Shown here piece after piece: positions 33,481 through 41,488 of a stretch of DNA of 46,276 nt. The translations under genes were made by a program, and so were the position numbers. The notes below the pieces were generated by a model. The model saw only the letters and a program-made list of their open reading frames with translations, did no database searches and was not told the origin of the DNA. How positions within the stretch are numbered: the first letter of the stretch is position 1; the number at the start of each line of letters is the position of its first letter. Source of the DNA: Alkalihalobacillus alcalophilus ATCC 27647 = CGMCC 1.3604 (GTDB taxonomy: Bacteria > Bacillota > Bacilli > Bacillales > Bacillaceae_D); the NCBI RefSeq assembly GCF_000292245.2, contig NZ_ALPT02000037.1, positions 1-46,276 of the forward strand, in the 5' to 3' direction.

Positions 33481-34074
33481 TTAGTTTGTTTTTGCTAATT
33501 CATCAACAAAATGTACTTGCCCATTTTCAAGGGAATGAATACGAGCTAATGACTCGACACGATAGCCTGCGTCAATGAGTTGTTCACGTCCATCTTGGAA
33601 TGATTTTTCAATGACAATTCCAAAGCCCGCTACTTCTGCTTTAGCTTGTTTGACGATGTCGATTAAGCCTTTTGCTGCTTGTCCATTTGCCAAGAAGTCG
33701 TCAATAATTAAGACGCGATCATTTTCTTGCAAAAAATCTTTGGAAACGGTAATATCGTTCGTTTCACGTTTTGTAAAAGAATACACTTGACTGACAAAGA
33801 CATTGTTATTCATTGTTAATGATTTTTTCTTTCTAGCAAAAATTAACGGGACATCTAACTTATTAGCGGCCATTAAACTTGGGGCAATCCCAGACGATTC
33901 AATCGTTAATACCTTCGTAATCTTTTCATTCTCAAATCGTTTTGCAAACTCTAAACCAATCGCAATCATTAAGTTTGTATCGACTTGGTGGTTTAGAAAA
34001 TGATCTACTTTCAGCACATCGTTAGAAAGAACATTTCCTTTCTCACGAATTGCTTCTTTTAATAGTTGCATCAT
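33481..34074 (-). CDS. xpt: Xanthine phosphoribosyltransferase Xpt
   Basis: 197 aa, start ATG 34074 five bases after AAGGAGG. It converts xanthine and PRPP to XMP. The sequence follows B. subtilis Xpt throughout: LSNDVLKVDHFLNHQVD, TIESSGIAPSLMAA, FARKKKSLT and the PRPP-binding VLIIDDFLANGQAAKGL. First gene of a two-gene purine salvage operon. Confidence 0.96.
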   Translation of the reverse strand: MMQLLKEAIREKGNVLSNDVLKVDHFLNHQVDTNLMIAIGLEFAKRFENEKITKVLTIESSGIAPSLMAANKLDVPLIFARKKKSLTMNNNVFVSQVYSFTKRETNDITVSKDFLQENDRVLIIDDFLANGQAAKGLIDIVKQAKAEVAGFGIVIEKSFQDGREQLIDAGYRVESLARIHSLENGQVHFVDELAKTN

Positions 34075-34107
34075 TTATTCCTCCTTAATAGTTTAAAAAA
34101 TGAAAAA

Positions 34108-34149
34108 AGGTCATTTATTCACAAATAGGAATTCGTGAATAAATGACCT
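34108..34149 (-). terminator. Purine riboswitch terminator
   Basis: AGGTCATTTATTCAC pairs with GTGAATAAATGACCT, perfect 15-bp stem, followed on the minus strand by six T. It sits between the aptamer and xpt. Confidence 0.93.
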
Positions 34150-34189
34150 AAAATAAACACAGAAAATGTGTTTGATTGGGTTCATCTTT

Positions 34190-34265
34190 ATTCACTCATA
34201 GTCAAACTATTTACGGTAGTTTGGTAGAAACTCGCAAGCCTTATTCTTGCTATTATATGAGTATG
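34190..34265 (-). promoter_or_regulatory. Purine riboswitch, guanine class
   Basis: Minus strand: P1 ACTCATA/TATGAGT, core AGTTTCTACC, CCGTAAA and GACTATG. The discriminating base in GACTATG is C (position 74 in xpt numbering), which selects guanine, hypoxanthine or xanthine; adenine riboswitches have GATTATG. Ligand binding should cause termination at 34108-34149 and switch off xpt and the permease. Confidence 0.95.
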
Positions 34266-34463
34266 TCTTTTTAAAACTTATAGTGGTAAGTATAGTGCAA
34301 ATGCTGTGACAAGAAAAGGTTTTTTTGCATCTACTAAAATAAAAAGAGTAATAAGAAAATTCATAAATGTTTTAAAGGAAGTATAAAAAATGTGATGAAA
34401 AAGTCTCAGTCAACATATGATTTTAAATAAGCTTGTCCAAATAAAAATAAATGAGGTGAAGCA

Positions 34464-34733
34464 ATGGAGACGATTTTGATTTTCGCAACGATCTTAAGCC
34501 CGATTATTTTAGCGATGATTGAGTTGATCAAAAAAACGGTGACGATACCGAAAAATTATATTCCCGTCTTATCTTTTATCGTTGGTTTAGTCATTGGTGC
34601 ACTTGCTTATCCTTTTACCGATTTAGATTTGGCTCTACGATTATGGGCTGGTGGAATTGCTGGTTTATCTGCTACTGGTCTGTTTGAAATTGGTAATGAC
34701 AGGAAAGGACATACGCGGGAGCAAAAGGAATAA
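34464..34733 (+). CDS. Holin-like small membrane protein (phage holin 5_1/Hol118-like)
   Basis: 89 aa, with GAGGTG before the ATG. Three hydrophobic segments (IFATILSPIILAMIELI; NYIPVLSFIVGLVIGAL; LRLWAGGIAGLSATGLFEI) and a charged tail NDRKGHTREQKE match the small holins of Listeria phage A118 type, including the IPKNYIPVLS stretch. No endolysin or other phage gene is nearby, so it is a solitary chromosomal holin-like gene. Confidence 0.7.
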   Translation: METILIFATILSPIILAMIELIKKTVTIPKNYIPVLSFIVGLVIGALAYPFTDLDLALRLWAGGIAGLSATGLFEIGNDRKGHTREQKE

Positions 34734-34821
34734 ATCTATATTTAATGTTTGCATTGAATTTATACTCCCTTTACAAAAGTCAAATATAATAAAAAGACAA
34801 ATCCTAAAAGGAGTGATTTCT

Positions 34822-34929
34822 TTGGATATAGCTCAAGGAACAATGATTGGTTTCTTTTGGGCAACATTATTAAGTGCACCTTTTTGGTTCGTCCTTTATT
34901 TATTTTTTCTTTTAGTCGTTGGATCATAA
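34822..34929 (+). CDS. Putative 35-aa single-span membrane peptide
   Basis: TTG start at 34822 preceded by AAAAGGAGTG, a strong ribosome site. The product MDIAQGTMIGFFWATLLSAP continues with FWFVLYLFFLLVVGS, almost all one hydrophobic helix. A terminator follows 19 bases after the stop, which supports a real short gene. No family recognised. Confidence 0.5.
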   Translation: MDIAQGTMIGFFWATLLSAPFWFVLYLFFLLVVGS

Positions 34930-34947
34930 TAAGTAAACGTATTGAAA

Positions 34948-34979
34948 CTCCTCAGTCATTTTATGAGGGTCTTTTTTTT
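34948..34979 (+). terminator. Intrinsic terminator after the 35-aa peptide gene
   Basis: ACTCCTCA pairs with TGAGGGT, loop of about nine bases, then eight T. Confidence 0.75.
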
Positions 34980-34997
34980 GTGAAAGAAAAAAATAAA

Positions 34998-35017
34998 GAC
35001 CCTATAAATATAGGGCC
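34998..35017 (-). terminator. Intrinsic terminator of yjcZ-like gene
   Basis: GGCCCTATA pairs with TATAGGGTC and is followed on the minus strand by TTTATTTTTTT. Confidence 0.75.
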
Positions 35018-35036
35018 GGTTTCACTCACTTTTTTA

Positions 35037-35129
35037 TTAGCCGATGTAAGCAGAGCCTACAATGACTAAAAGAATGAATAAGACAACGATAAATGTAAAT
35101 CCGAATCCACCTTCAAAACCGTAACCCAT
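35037..35129 (-). CDS. YjcZ family small (sporulation-type) membrane protein, 30 aa
   Basis: A 30-codon frame with AAGGAGCTG upstream of ATG 35129. The product begins MGYGFEGGFGFTFIVVLFIL and ends LVIVGSAYIG: a Gly/Tyr-rich head and a single hydrophobic helix, the YjcZ-family signature. Members in Bacillus are often called sporulation proteins and occur in several copies; function is unclear. It has its own terminator. Confidence 0.88.
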   Translation of the reverse strand: MGYGFEGGFGFTFIVVLFILLVIVGSAYIG

Positions 35130-35331
35130 TATCTTTCAGCTCCTTTCTAAACTCTTCCCTACAGTGTATGGTCATAAGTTCAATTGGTTTGGGCATATGT
35201 CATCAATCTCATGAAATTAATGTTTCATTGCGACGTCATTTTGGGAAAAGATAATCAAAAGCTCTTCGATGAAATGCTTGTATATACATGTTATAATTGG
35301 AGGGAAAATGAGTTTAAAGAGGTGTATAAAA

Positions 35332-35856
35332 ATGTTAAAGAAATTATTTGGTTTGGATAAAAAGGAAAATAAGAAAAATAATGAGTCAAAGAAGGCAATG
35401 AATGTGGAGATATTTGCTCCATTGTCAGGTGCTTATGTGAAAATTGAAGATGTTCCTGATCCAACTTTTTCACAAAAAATGATGGGGGATGGAATTGCGA
35501 TTGAACCGAGTGATGGACAAGTTGTTTCACCTGTAAAAGGTTCCATTGTTCAAGTATTTCCAACAAAACATGCAGTAGGTATTAAAACAGATGAAGGTGT
35601 AGAGGTCCTCATCCATATTGGTCTTGAAACGGTCAAAATGAATGGTGAGGGTTTTACGGCACATGTAAAAGAAGGAGATGCTGTAGAAGTCGGCGATGCT
35701 TTGATCGATTTTGATTTAAAACTTGTCACTGAAAAGGCAAATAGTACATTAACACCAATTGTGATTACGAACCAAGAAGATTTAAAAAGTGTGCAAACCA
35801 TCTCTACTACTCAAGTTGAGGCCGGAAACACAAAAGTAATCACAATTGAAGTATAA
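35332..35856 (+). CDS. PTS glucose-family EIIA domain protein
   Basis: 174 aa from ATG 35332 (MLKKLFGLDKK, AGAGGTG upstream). An earlier ATG at 35308 has GGAGGG, but a TATAAT at 35292-35297 would start transcription within that site, so the later codon is preferred; homologues such as YpqE also begin MLKKLFG. The EIIA-Glc/Crr fold is shown by FAPLSGAYVKIEDVPDPTFSQKMMGDGIAIEP, FPTKHAVGI (conserved His) and VLIHIGLETV (phosphorylated His). It accepts phosphate from HPr and passes it to EIIB domains; no EIIBC is in the window. It may also phosphorylate regulators. Confidence 0.9.
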   Translation: MLKKLFGLDKKENKKNNESKKAMNVEIFAPLSGAYVKIEDVPDPTFSQKMMGDGIAIEPSDGQVVSPVKGSIVQVFPTKHAVGIKTDEGVEVLIHIGLETVKMNGEGFTAHVKEGDAVEVGDALIDFDLKLVTEKANSTLTPIVITNQEDLKSVQTISTTQVEAGNTKVITIEV

Positions 35857-35898
35857 TCGGTGGATTATAATGGTTCATGAGCCATTCAGACAAAAATG

Positions 35899-35936
35899 GA
35901 ACAGATGTTGTGTTTTGCAGCACCTGTTCTTTTTTA
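35899..35936 (+). terminator. Intrinsic terminator after EIIA
   Basis: GAACAGATGTTG pairs with CAGCACCTGTTC (G-U and one mismatch), followed by seven T. Confidence 0.85.
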
Positions 35937-36124
35937 TAATTGTTTTTAAACCACCTGGATTAGGATAGTAAGAGCATTAAAAGCTGTATAAAATAAGCAA
36001 GAAAAAATAAATAGAAATTCCATAAAAAAAAGATAGTCAATCACTTCAATTTCTAGTACTCTTGAAAAAGATTTTGTCAAACAACAAAGTATTCTGAAGC
36101 GAATTAGAAAGGTGGTTATTACTG

Positions 36125-36673
36125 GTGGTTAGTGCATTAATTATTTTGATTGTCCAGTTATTGTATGTGCCGATTTTAACTGTTCGTACAATTATGATGG
36201 TTAAAGGAATGAAAGAGAAAGCAGCAGCGGTGGGGATATTAGAAGGAGCTGTTTACGTTGTTGCTTTAGGTTTGGTCTTTGCTGATTTATCAAATTATTT
36301 AAATATGATTGCCTATGCCGTCGGTTTTGGGGTTGGTTTATATATAGGAGCAATAATTGAAGAGAAATTGGCTATTGGTTATGTGACACTTGAAGTTAAT
36401 ATTATGAATCGAAACGATAAGCTCGTTCACCGCCTTCGGGAAGTAGGTTTTAGTGTATCCACTTCAGAGGTAGAAGGAATGAACTCAATTCGCTATTTAT
36501 TAGCTTGTACAGCTAGAAGAGACCGTGAGAAGGAATTTATTAAGATTGTTAGTGAGTATGAACCAAGTGCCTTTATCGTTTCCTTTGAACCACGTAATTT
36601 TAAAGGTGGATATATAACAAAAGCGATGAAATCTCGTCGTGAGAAGTTTTTGAAAAAGTCAAAGCAGTCATAA
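36125..36673 (+). CDS. yebE: UPF0316/DUF2179 membrane protein, YebE-like
   Basis: 182 aa, start GTG 36125 after AAAGGTGG. Three membrane segments in residues 1-85 (ALIILIVQLLYVPILTVRTIMMVKG; VGILEGAVYVVALGLVFADL; YAVGFGVGLYIGAIIEEKLAIGY) and a soluble DUF2179-like ferredoxin fold (LREVGFSVSTSEVEGMNS...IIKIVSEYEPSAFI type). The pattern is that of UPF0316 proteins such as B. subtilis YebE. Function unknown; the soluble domain is often proposed to bind a small ligand. Confidence 0.88.
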   Translation: MVSALIILIVQLLYVPILTVRTIMMVKGMKEKAAAVGILEGAVYVVALGLVFADLSNYLNMIAYAVGFGVGLYIGAIIEEKLAIGYVTLEVNIMNRNDKLVHRLREVGFSVSTSEVEGMNSIRYLLACTARRDREKEFIKIVSEYEPSAFIVSFEPRNFKGGYITKAMKSRREKFLKKSKQS

Positions 36674-36713
36674 ATAATTTTTATTTTTAAAACTTTTTTC
36701 ATGAAATCTCATA

Positions 36714-36733
36714 AACATTATAATGTTATATTT
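36714..36733. promoter_or_regulatory. Operator-like palindrome, copy 1
   Basis: AACATTATAATGTTATATTT; the first 14 bases are a perfect palindrome. The same 20 bases recur 46 bases downstream. Candidate site for the GntR regulator of the following cluster. Confidence 0.6.
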
Positions 36734-36759
36734 ACAGACAGCAATAACTATGCTAACTT

Positions 36760-36779
36760 AACATTATAATGTTATATTT
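36760..36779. promoter_or_regulatory. Operator-like palindrome, copy 2
   Basis: Second exact copy of the 20-base motif, 38 bases before the amidohydrolase gene. It contains a TATAAT, so it may overlap the promoter. Two identical palindromes before a GntR-containing operon suggest cooperative autoregulation. Confidence 0.6.
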
Positions 36780-36817
36780 TTATGAGTGGGATTTTGTCCA
36801 GTGAAAAGGGTGAGTAG

Positions 36818-37939
36818 ATGGAGAGACGATTCGTATTACAAGATGTACAAATGCTAAATGGAAAAAGATTAGATATCGTCATTGAGCAAGGATATATTGT
36901 AGAACTAACAGAGGCAAATACAGCACAAGGAGAATGTATCCCATGTCATGGTTGCTATGTATCAAGTGGTTGGATTGATATGCATGTTCATGCTTTTTCT
37001 GAATTTGACCCATACGGTGATGTAGCTGATGAGGTTGGGATTAAACAGGGGGTTGCAACGATTATTGATGCCGGAAGCTGTGGGGCAGATCGTTTTGATG
37101 ACTTTTACGAACAAGTGAGTGAAGCGAAAACGAATGTTTTGGCGTTTTTAAATATCTCTAGTATTGGTTTAAGTCGAAAGGATGAATTATCTAATTTAGC
37201 TTGGATTGATCGTGAAAAGGCAAGACTAATGATTACAAAATATAAAGAGATAATCGTTGGTTTAAAAGCACGGATGAGTCAAAGTGTCGTCTGTGAAAAT
37301 GGAATTGAGCCGCTTTTAGTTGCAAGAGAAATAGCAAAAGAAAATCATTTATCATTAATGGTTCATATAGGTTCTGGTCCTCCTAAGATAGAAGACATCT
37401 TATTACATTTAGAAAAAAAGGATATTTTAACCCATTTTTTAAACGGAAAAGATAATAATTTGTTCGATGAGCACGGTCGACCTTTGCCATTACTAATGGA
37501 AGCGGTTGATAAAGGAGTCCATCTAGATGTTGGACATGGTGGAGCAAGCTTTTCTTTTAAAGTGGCTGAATTTGCGAAAAGGGCAGGAATTCAGTTTCAG
37601 ACGATAAGCTCTGATATTTATCGTCAAAATCGATTAGAGGGTCCAGTATTTAGTCTTGCAAAAGTGATGACAAAGTTTATCGCTCTTGGATACTCCTTGC
37701 AAGAAGTCGTCGATGGCGTGACTATTCAGGCTGCAACATGGCTAAATCGTCCTGAATTAGGTCGAATTCAAGTTGGTGATAAAGCTCATTTAACTTTATT
37801 TTCACTTGTAAATGGACCAGTTGAATTAATCGACTCACAAGGGGAAGTGAGAATCGGTTTAGAAGAAATTGTTGCCAAAGGGGTGGTTGTCAATGGGGAG
37901 TACTATCCATGCGAAGTACGGACTAAAACGAGTCATTAA
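36818..37939 (+). CDS. Amidohydrolase/deacetylase family metallohydrolase
   Basis: 373 aa, dihydroorotase-like TIM barrel. Metal ligands visible: HVH (56-58) in GWIDMHVHAF, Lys150 (VGLKARMS; likely carboxylated bridge), His183 (MVHIGSGPP), His206 (LTHFLNG) and Asp266 (ISSDIYRQN). Family members in Firmicutes lie beside DgaE/DgaF genes. Here it is first in that operon, 47 bases overlapping the ammonia-lyase gene. I infer removal of an acyl group from an N-acylated amino sugar acid before deamination; the substrate is not proven. Confidence 0.88.
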   Translation: MERRFVLQDVQMLNGKRLDIVIEQGYIVELTEANTAQGECIPCHGCYVSSGWIDMHVHAFSEFDPYGDVADEVGIKQGVATIIDAGSCGADRFDDFYEQVSEAKTNVLAFLNISSIGLSRKDELSNLAWIDREKARLMITKYKEIIVGLKARMSQSVVCENGIEPLLVAREIAKENHLSLMVHIGSGPPKIEDILLHLEKKDILTHFLNGKDNNLFDEHGRPLPLLMEAVDKGVHLDVGHGGASFSFKVAEFAKRAGIQFQTISSDIYRQNRLEGPVFSLAKVMTKFIALGYSLQEVVDGVTIQAATWLNRPELGRIQVGDKAHLTLFSLVNGPVELIDSQGEVRIGLEEIVAKGVVVNGEYYPCEVRTKTSH

Positions 37940-39011
37940 TGCAAGTGGTCGAATGAGTATATTAGGCGTTTCGGCCCCGACAGATACGGTCATGGAAGCG
38001 ATGAAACAAGGGGGACAAAAGTACGCTGAAATGTCTGAATTAAACAAAAAATCAGGGGCATATACAGCGGAACTTATTGGAGCAGAAGCGGCGCTCATCG
38101 TTAATTCTGCTTCGAGTGGAATCGCTCTTTCTGTTGCTGCCCTTGTTACTAAAGGCAATAAACGAAAAAGTGAAAAGCTCCACCAAGAGAAAAATGAACA
38201 AAATGAAGTGATTTTGTTTAAAGGGCATAATGTTCATTACGGAGCACCTGTTGAGACAATGATTGCCCTTGGTGGTGGTAAAATGATTGAAGTCGGGTAC
38301 GCAAACGAAGGAAAAAAGGAACATATTGTTGAGGCTGTCACAGAGAATACCGTAGCTATTATGTATGTTCAATCCCATCATGCAGTCCAGAAAAACATGC
38401 TTTCTGTTTTAGAGGTGGCTGAAATCGCGAAAGAACTTCAGTTGCCGTTAATCGTCGATGCTGCGGCTGAAGAAGACTTACATAAATATGTTCGTTGTGC
38501 AGACATTGCGATTTTTAGCGGCTCAAAAGCTATAGAGGGCCCGACGTCTGGCATTGTTGCGGGAAAAAAAGAGTTTATAGCGTGGGTTCAAGTTCAAATG
38601 TCTGGTATTGGAAGAAGTATGAAGGTTGGCAAGGAGTCTATTTTTGGTTTGTTACAAGCGTTAAGTGAGTACAAAAATAAAACCGACAGGAGTCATGAGG
38701 AAAAAGAAAGTTTGCAACCACTACTAGCTTTAAATCAAATAACAGGTGTATCTGTAAGCATCGTTCAAGATGAAGCAGGAAGAGCGATTTATCGAGCGAG
38801 ACTAAAGGTGAACCCTAAGGAAAGTGAATTTACAGCGCTTGAAGTTATCGATCAATTAAAAAATGGAGAAGTAGCTATTTACACCCGTGATTATGGAGCG
38901 AAGCAAGGCTTTTTTGACTTAGATCCACGCTCTTTTCAAGATGATGATGTGCCTGTTTTAGTGGAGCGATTGAGTGAGATTTTAGGGGGAAATAAGTATG
39001 AAAATAAATAA
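37893..39011 (+). CDS. dgaE: DgaE-like PLP-dependent ammonia lyase (SelA-like fold)
   Basis: 372 aa from ATG 37893 after AAAGGGGTGG, inside the end of the previous gene. Fold-type I PLP enzyme of the SelA-like family: INASGRMSILGVSAP, GAEAALIVNSASSGIAL, LPLIVDAAAEEDL and the PLP lysine at about residue 212 in FSGSKAIEGPTSG. The Salmonella homologue DgaE converts D-glucosaminate-6-phosphate to 2-keto-3-deoxygluconate-6-phosphate and ammonia. The tight overlap with the amidohydrolase and aldolase genes supports a shared pathway. Confidence 0.87.
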   Translation: MGSTIHAKYGLKRVINASGRMSILGVSAPTDTVMEAMKQGGQKYAEMSELNKKSGAYTAELIGAEAALIVNSASSGIALSVAALVTKGNKRKSEKLHQEKNEQNEVILFKGHNVHYGAPVETMIALGGGKMIEVGYANEGKKEHIVEAVTENTVAIMYVQSHHAVQKNMLSVLEVAEIAKELQLPLIVDAAAEEDLHKYVRCADIAIFSGSKAIEGPTSGIVAGKKEFIAWVQVQMSGIGRSMKVGKESIFGLLQALSEYKNKTDRSHEEKESLQPLLALNQITGVSVSIVQDEAGRAIYRARLKVNPKESEFTALEVIDQLKNGEVAIYTRDYGAKQGFFDLDPRSFQDDDVPVLVERLSEILGGNKYENK

Positions 39012-39747
39012 ACGATTTTATAAAGAGCGTGTAGCCCTAAATGTACTAGCAAATAATATCGAAAATGCAAAAGCCGTTTTTGATGCTGCAGCTGGATTTG
39101 TTGTAGTCGGTGTGCTTTCCAAAAACTACCCAACGGTTGAAGAAGCGGTTATCGATATGAAAAAATATGGGCAAGCAATTGATGATGCGGTCTCAATTGG
39201 CCTAGGTGCGGGTGATAATCGTCAAGCAGCTGTTGTTGCTGAAATCGTCAAACAGTATGGGGGAAGTCACATTAACCAAGTATTTCCTGCAGTAGGTATG
39301 ACCTCTGCTAATCTATGTGAACCGAGTTGGATTAATAGCCTCGTTTCGCCAACCGGAAAAGTTGGTTATGTAAATATATCGACGGGACCTCATAGTGCAG
39401 CAGCTGATGAGGCGGCGATCGTTCCTGTTGAAGCGGCGATTGCACTAGTGAAAGATATGGGGGGACATGCATTAAAATACTTCCCAATGAAAGGATTGTC
39501 TACAAAGGAAGAATTTCGAGCTGTTGCCAAAGCTTGTGCTAAAGAAAGGCTATGCCTTGAACCGACGGGAGGAATTGATTTAAATAATTATGAAGAAATT
39601 TTATCAATTGCTTTAGAAGAGAAGGTAGAAAAAGTCATTCCACACGTGTATTCTTCTATTATTGATCCAAACACAGGCGAAACGAATGTGGAAGATGTGA
39701 AGAGATTGTTAGAGATAACAAAAAGGGTGGTTGCCGAGCATGATTAA
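38998..39747 (+). CDS. dgaF: DgaF-like 2-keto-3-deoxy-phosphogluconate aldolase
   Basis: 249 aa, overlapping dgaE by 14 bases, with GGGGGAAATAAGT before the ATG. KDGP-aldolase TIM-barrel family: VALNVLANNIENAKAVFDAAAGFVVVGVLSKNYPT, LGAGDNRQ, VFPAVGMTSANL, and the probable Schiff-base Lys in HALKYFPMKGL, then LEPTGGIDL. It would split KDG-6-phosphate into pyruvate and glyceraldehyde-3-phosphate. Confidence 0.87.
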   Translation: MKINKRFYKERVALNVLANNIENAKAVFDAAAGFVVVGVLSKNYPTVEEAVIDMKKYGQAIDDAVSIGLGAGDNRQAAVVAEIVKQYGGSHINQVFPAVGMTSANLCEPSWINSLVSPTGKVGYVNISTGPHSAAADEAAIVPVEAAIALVKDMGGHALKYFPMKGLSTKEEFRAVAKACAKERLCLEPTGGIDLNNYEEILSIALEEKVEKVIPHVYSSIIDPNTGETNVEDVKRLLEITKRVVAEHD

Positions 39748-40753
39748 AGTAGCGGCTTTTGGGGAAGTGATGATGCGCTTACAAACACCTGATCTGCAAC
39801 TGTTAAAACAAGCAAATAATTTAGAAATGTCTTTCTCTGGTACTGGAGTTAATGTTGTATCAGCTTTAACCAATTTTGGACATCATGGTTTCCTTGTTTC
39901 AAAATTGCCTTTGAATGCAGTTGGTGAAGCAGCTAAGTCCTATTTACAAAAACTTGGTATTCAAACTCAATATGTGGTCAGAGGGGGAGACTATCTAGGA
40001 ATCTATTTTTTAGAAAAGGGTTTTGGGGCCAGACCGAGTCGTGTTACTTATACAAATCGACTTGATAGTTCCTTCAACAAAGGAAGAATGGAAGATTATG
40101 ATGTTGAGAACATCATAAAGGAAATCGACCTGATTCATTTTTGTGGGATTACATTAGCTATGAATGAACAAGTTAGAGAACAAGTCATCCTTTTAGCAAC
40201 CGCTGTTAAACAAGCTGGTGGAAAGGTTATCTTTGATTGTAATTATCGTGCTTCTTTGTGGGGTGAAAATGGTTATAAAAAGGCAAAAAACTACTATGAA
40301 AAGATGCTTTCTTTGGCGGATCTTGTTATGATGAATGAAAGAGATGCTTTCTCCATTTTAGGAATGGAGACAATTCACTCAGAACGGAAAGACCAGCTAT
40401 GTGAATTAATACCAAAAGTGGCCGCTCTGTATGATATTGAATTAATTGCCGGTACGCACCGAGAAATACATGGAGATAATAGCCATTCTCTTACTGGTTT
40501 TATGTACTTAGAGCAATCGATGACTTTTTCTAAAACATTAACGTTTGCTGTTCACGACAGAATTGGAAGTGGCGACGCCTTTACAAGTGGAATTATCCAT
40601 GGTTACTATAAAGGCTTTTCACCAGATAAGACCGTTGCTTTTGCAACTACAGCAGGGATGATAGCCCATTCAATAGTTGGTGATACGCCGATGTCTTCTG
40701 AATATGATATTTTTCAAATCATGTCAGAGTCGGTGGGCGATGTAGAAAGGTAG
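39740..40753 (+). CDS. PfkB family sugar kinase, 2-keto-3-deoxygluconate kinase-like
   Basis: 337 aa from ATG 39740, nine bases after AAAGGGTGG and overlapping dgaF by 8 bases. Ribokinase fold: VAAFGEVMMRL start, SGTGVNVVSALTNFGH, and the ATP/catalytic site DRIGSGDAFTSG with Asp at about residue 279. In this operon it most likely phosphorylates 2-keto-3-deoxygluconate (or the free amino sugar acid), which would be needed if the substrate enters unphosphorylated, since no PTS permease is in the cluster. Confidence 0.9.
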   Translation: MIKVAAFGEVMMRLQTPDLQLLKQANNLEMSFSGTGVNVVSALTNFGHHGFLVSKLPLNAVGEAAKSYLQKLGIQTQYVVRGGDYLGIYFLEKGFGARPSRVTYTNRLDSSFNKGRMEDYDVENIIKEIDLIHFCGITLAMNEQVREQVILLATAVKQAGGKVIFDCNYRASLWGENGYKKAKNYYEKMLSLADLVMMNERDAFSILGMETIHSERKDQLCELIPKVAALYDIELIAGTHREIHGDNSHSLTGFMYLEQSMTFSKTLTFAVHDRIGSGDAFTSGIIHGYYKGFSPDKTVAFATTAGMIAHSIVGDTPMSSEYDIFQIMSESVGDVER

Positions 40754-40760
40754 AGAAGAA

Positions 40761-41474
40761 ATGAATATTAGTAGAAAAAAAGGACCATTATACTTACAAA
40801 TTAGGAATGTGATTAAGGATCGTATTTTACATGGTGTATACCCAATTGGCGAGAATATCCCTTCAGAAATTCAATTAGAAGAAGAGTTTGATGTGAGTAA
40901 AATTACGGTACGAAATGCGATCAAGGAACTAGTACAAGAAGGATATTTGGAAAAAAAGAGTGGAAAAGGAACTAAGGTGATTCGTAACACCTCTGCCTCA
41001 AAACTTTCAAAAGGGAAACGTTTTACGGAGGTTTTAGTAGAAAAAGGGCATAGAATAAAGAAAAAGGTATTAAAATCAGAAATTGTTCAAAATGAAATTG
41101 GTTCAGAACCACATCGGTTATTTGGGAAAGAATGTGTAAGAGTAGAGCGATTGTATTATTTAGATAATACGCCCTATATTCATTTCACTCACTTTTTATC
41201 GATTGAGTTAGCAGACTTTGATGAGGCTGATTTAAACGATCAATCACTCTATGAATTATTAGCGGAGCATGAGCTTGTTTTAGATAAATTCCGAGATGAA
41301 TTTGCCGTTTGTCAATCACCAACTCATATTGCTGCATTATTAGAAATTGTTGTGGATACACCTTTATTAAAACGTTTGAGGTATTCCATGGATGAAGACG
41401 GTGAAGTAACTGAATTCAGTGAAGGTTATTATAATACGAATTTACAATTATATGTTGTAAATTACGATGCGTAA
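40761..41474 (+). CDS. GntR/HutC family regulator with UTRA domain
   Basis: 237 aa. The winged helix at residues 6-70 (PLYLQIRNVIKDRILHGVYPIGENIPSEIQLEEEFDVSKITVRNAIKELVQEGYLEKKSGKGT) is canonical, followed by a UTRA effector domain (about 85-230; ESGs such as RVERLYYLDNTPYIHFTHFL, SEGYYN). It is seven bases after the kinase gene and probably regulates its own operon through the duplicated palindrome at 36714-36779, with a sugar-acid phosphate as effector. Confidence 0.9.
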   Translation: MNISRKKGPLYLQIRNVIKDRILHGVYPIGENIPSEIQLEEEFDVSKITVRNAIKELVQEGYLEKKSGKGTKVIRNTSASKLSKGKRFTEVLVEKGHRIKKKVLKSEIVQNEIGSEPHRLFGKECVRVERLYYLDNTPYIHFTHFLSIELADFDEADLNDQSLYELLAEHELVLDKFRDEFAVCQSPTHIAALLEIVVDTPLLKRLRYSMDEDGEVTEFSEGYYNTNLQLYVVNYDA

Positions 41475-41488
41475 ATTTGGAGGCGAAA

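Noticed and set aside
34464..35129. Prophage remnant
   Set aside because: Only a holin-like gene is present; no endolysin, integrase, structural gene or attachment site is seen.
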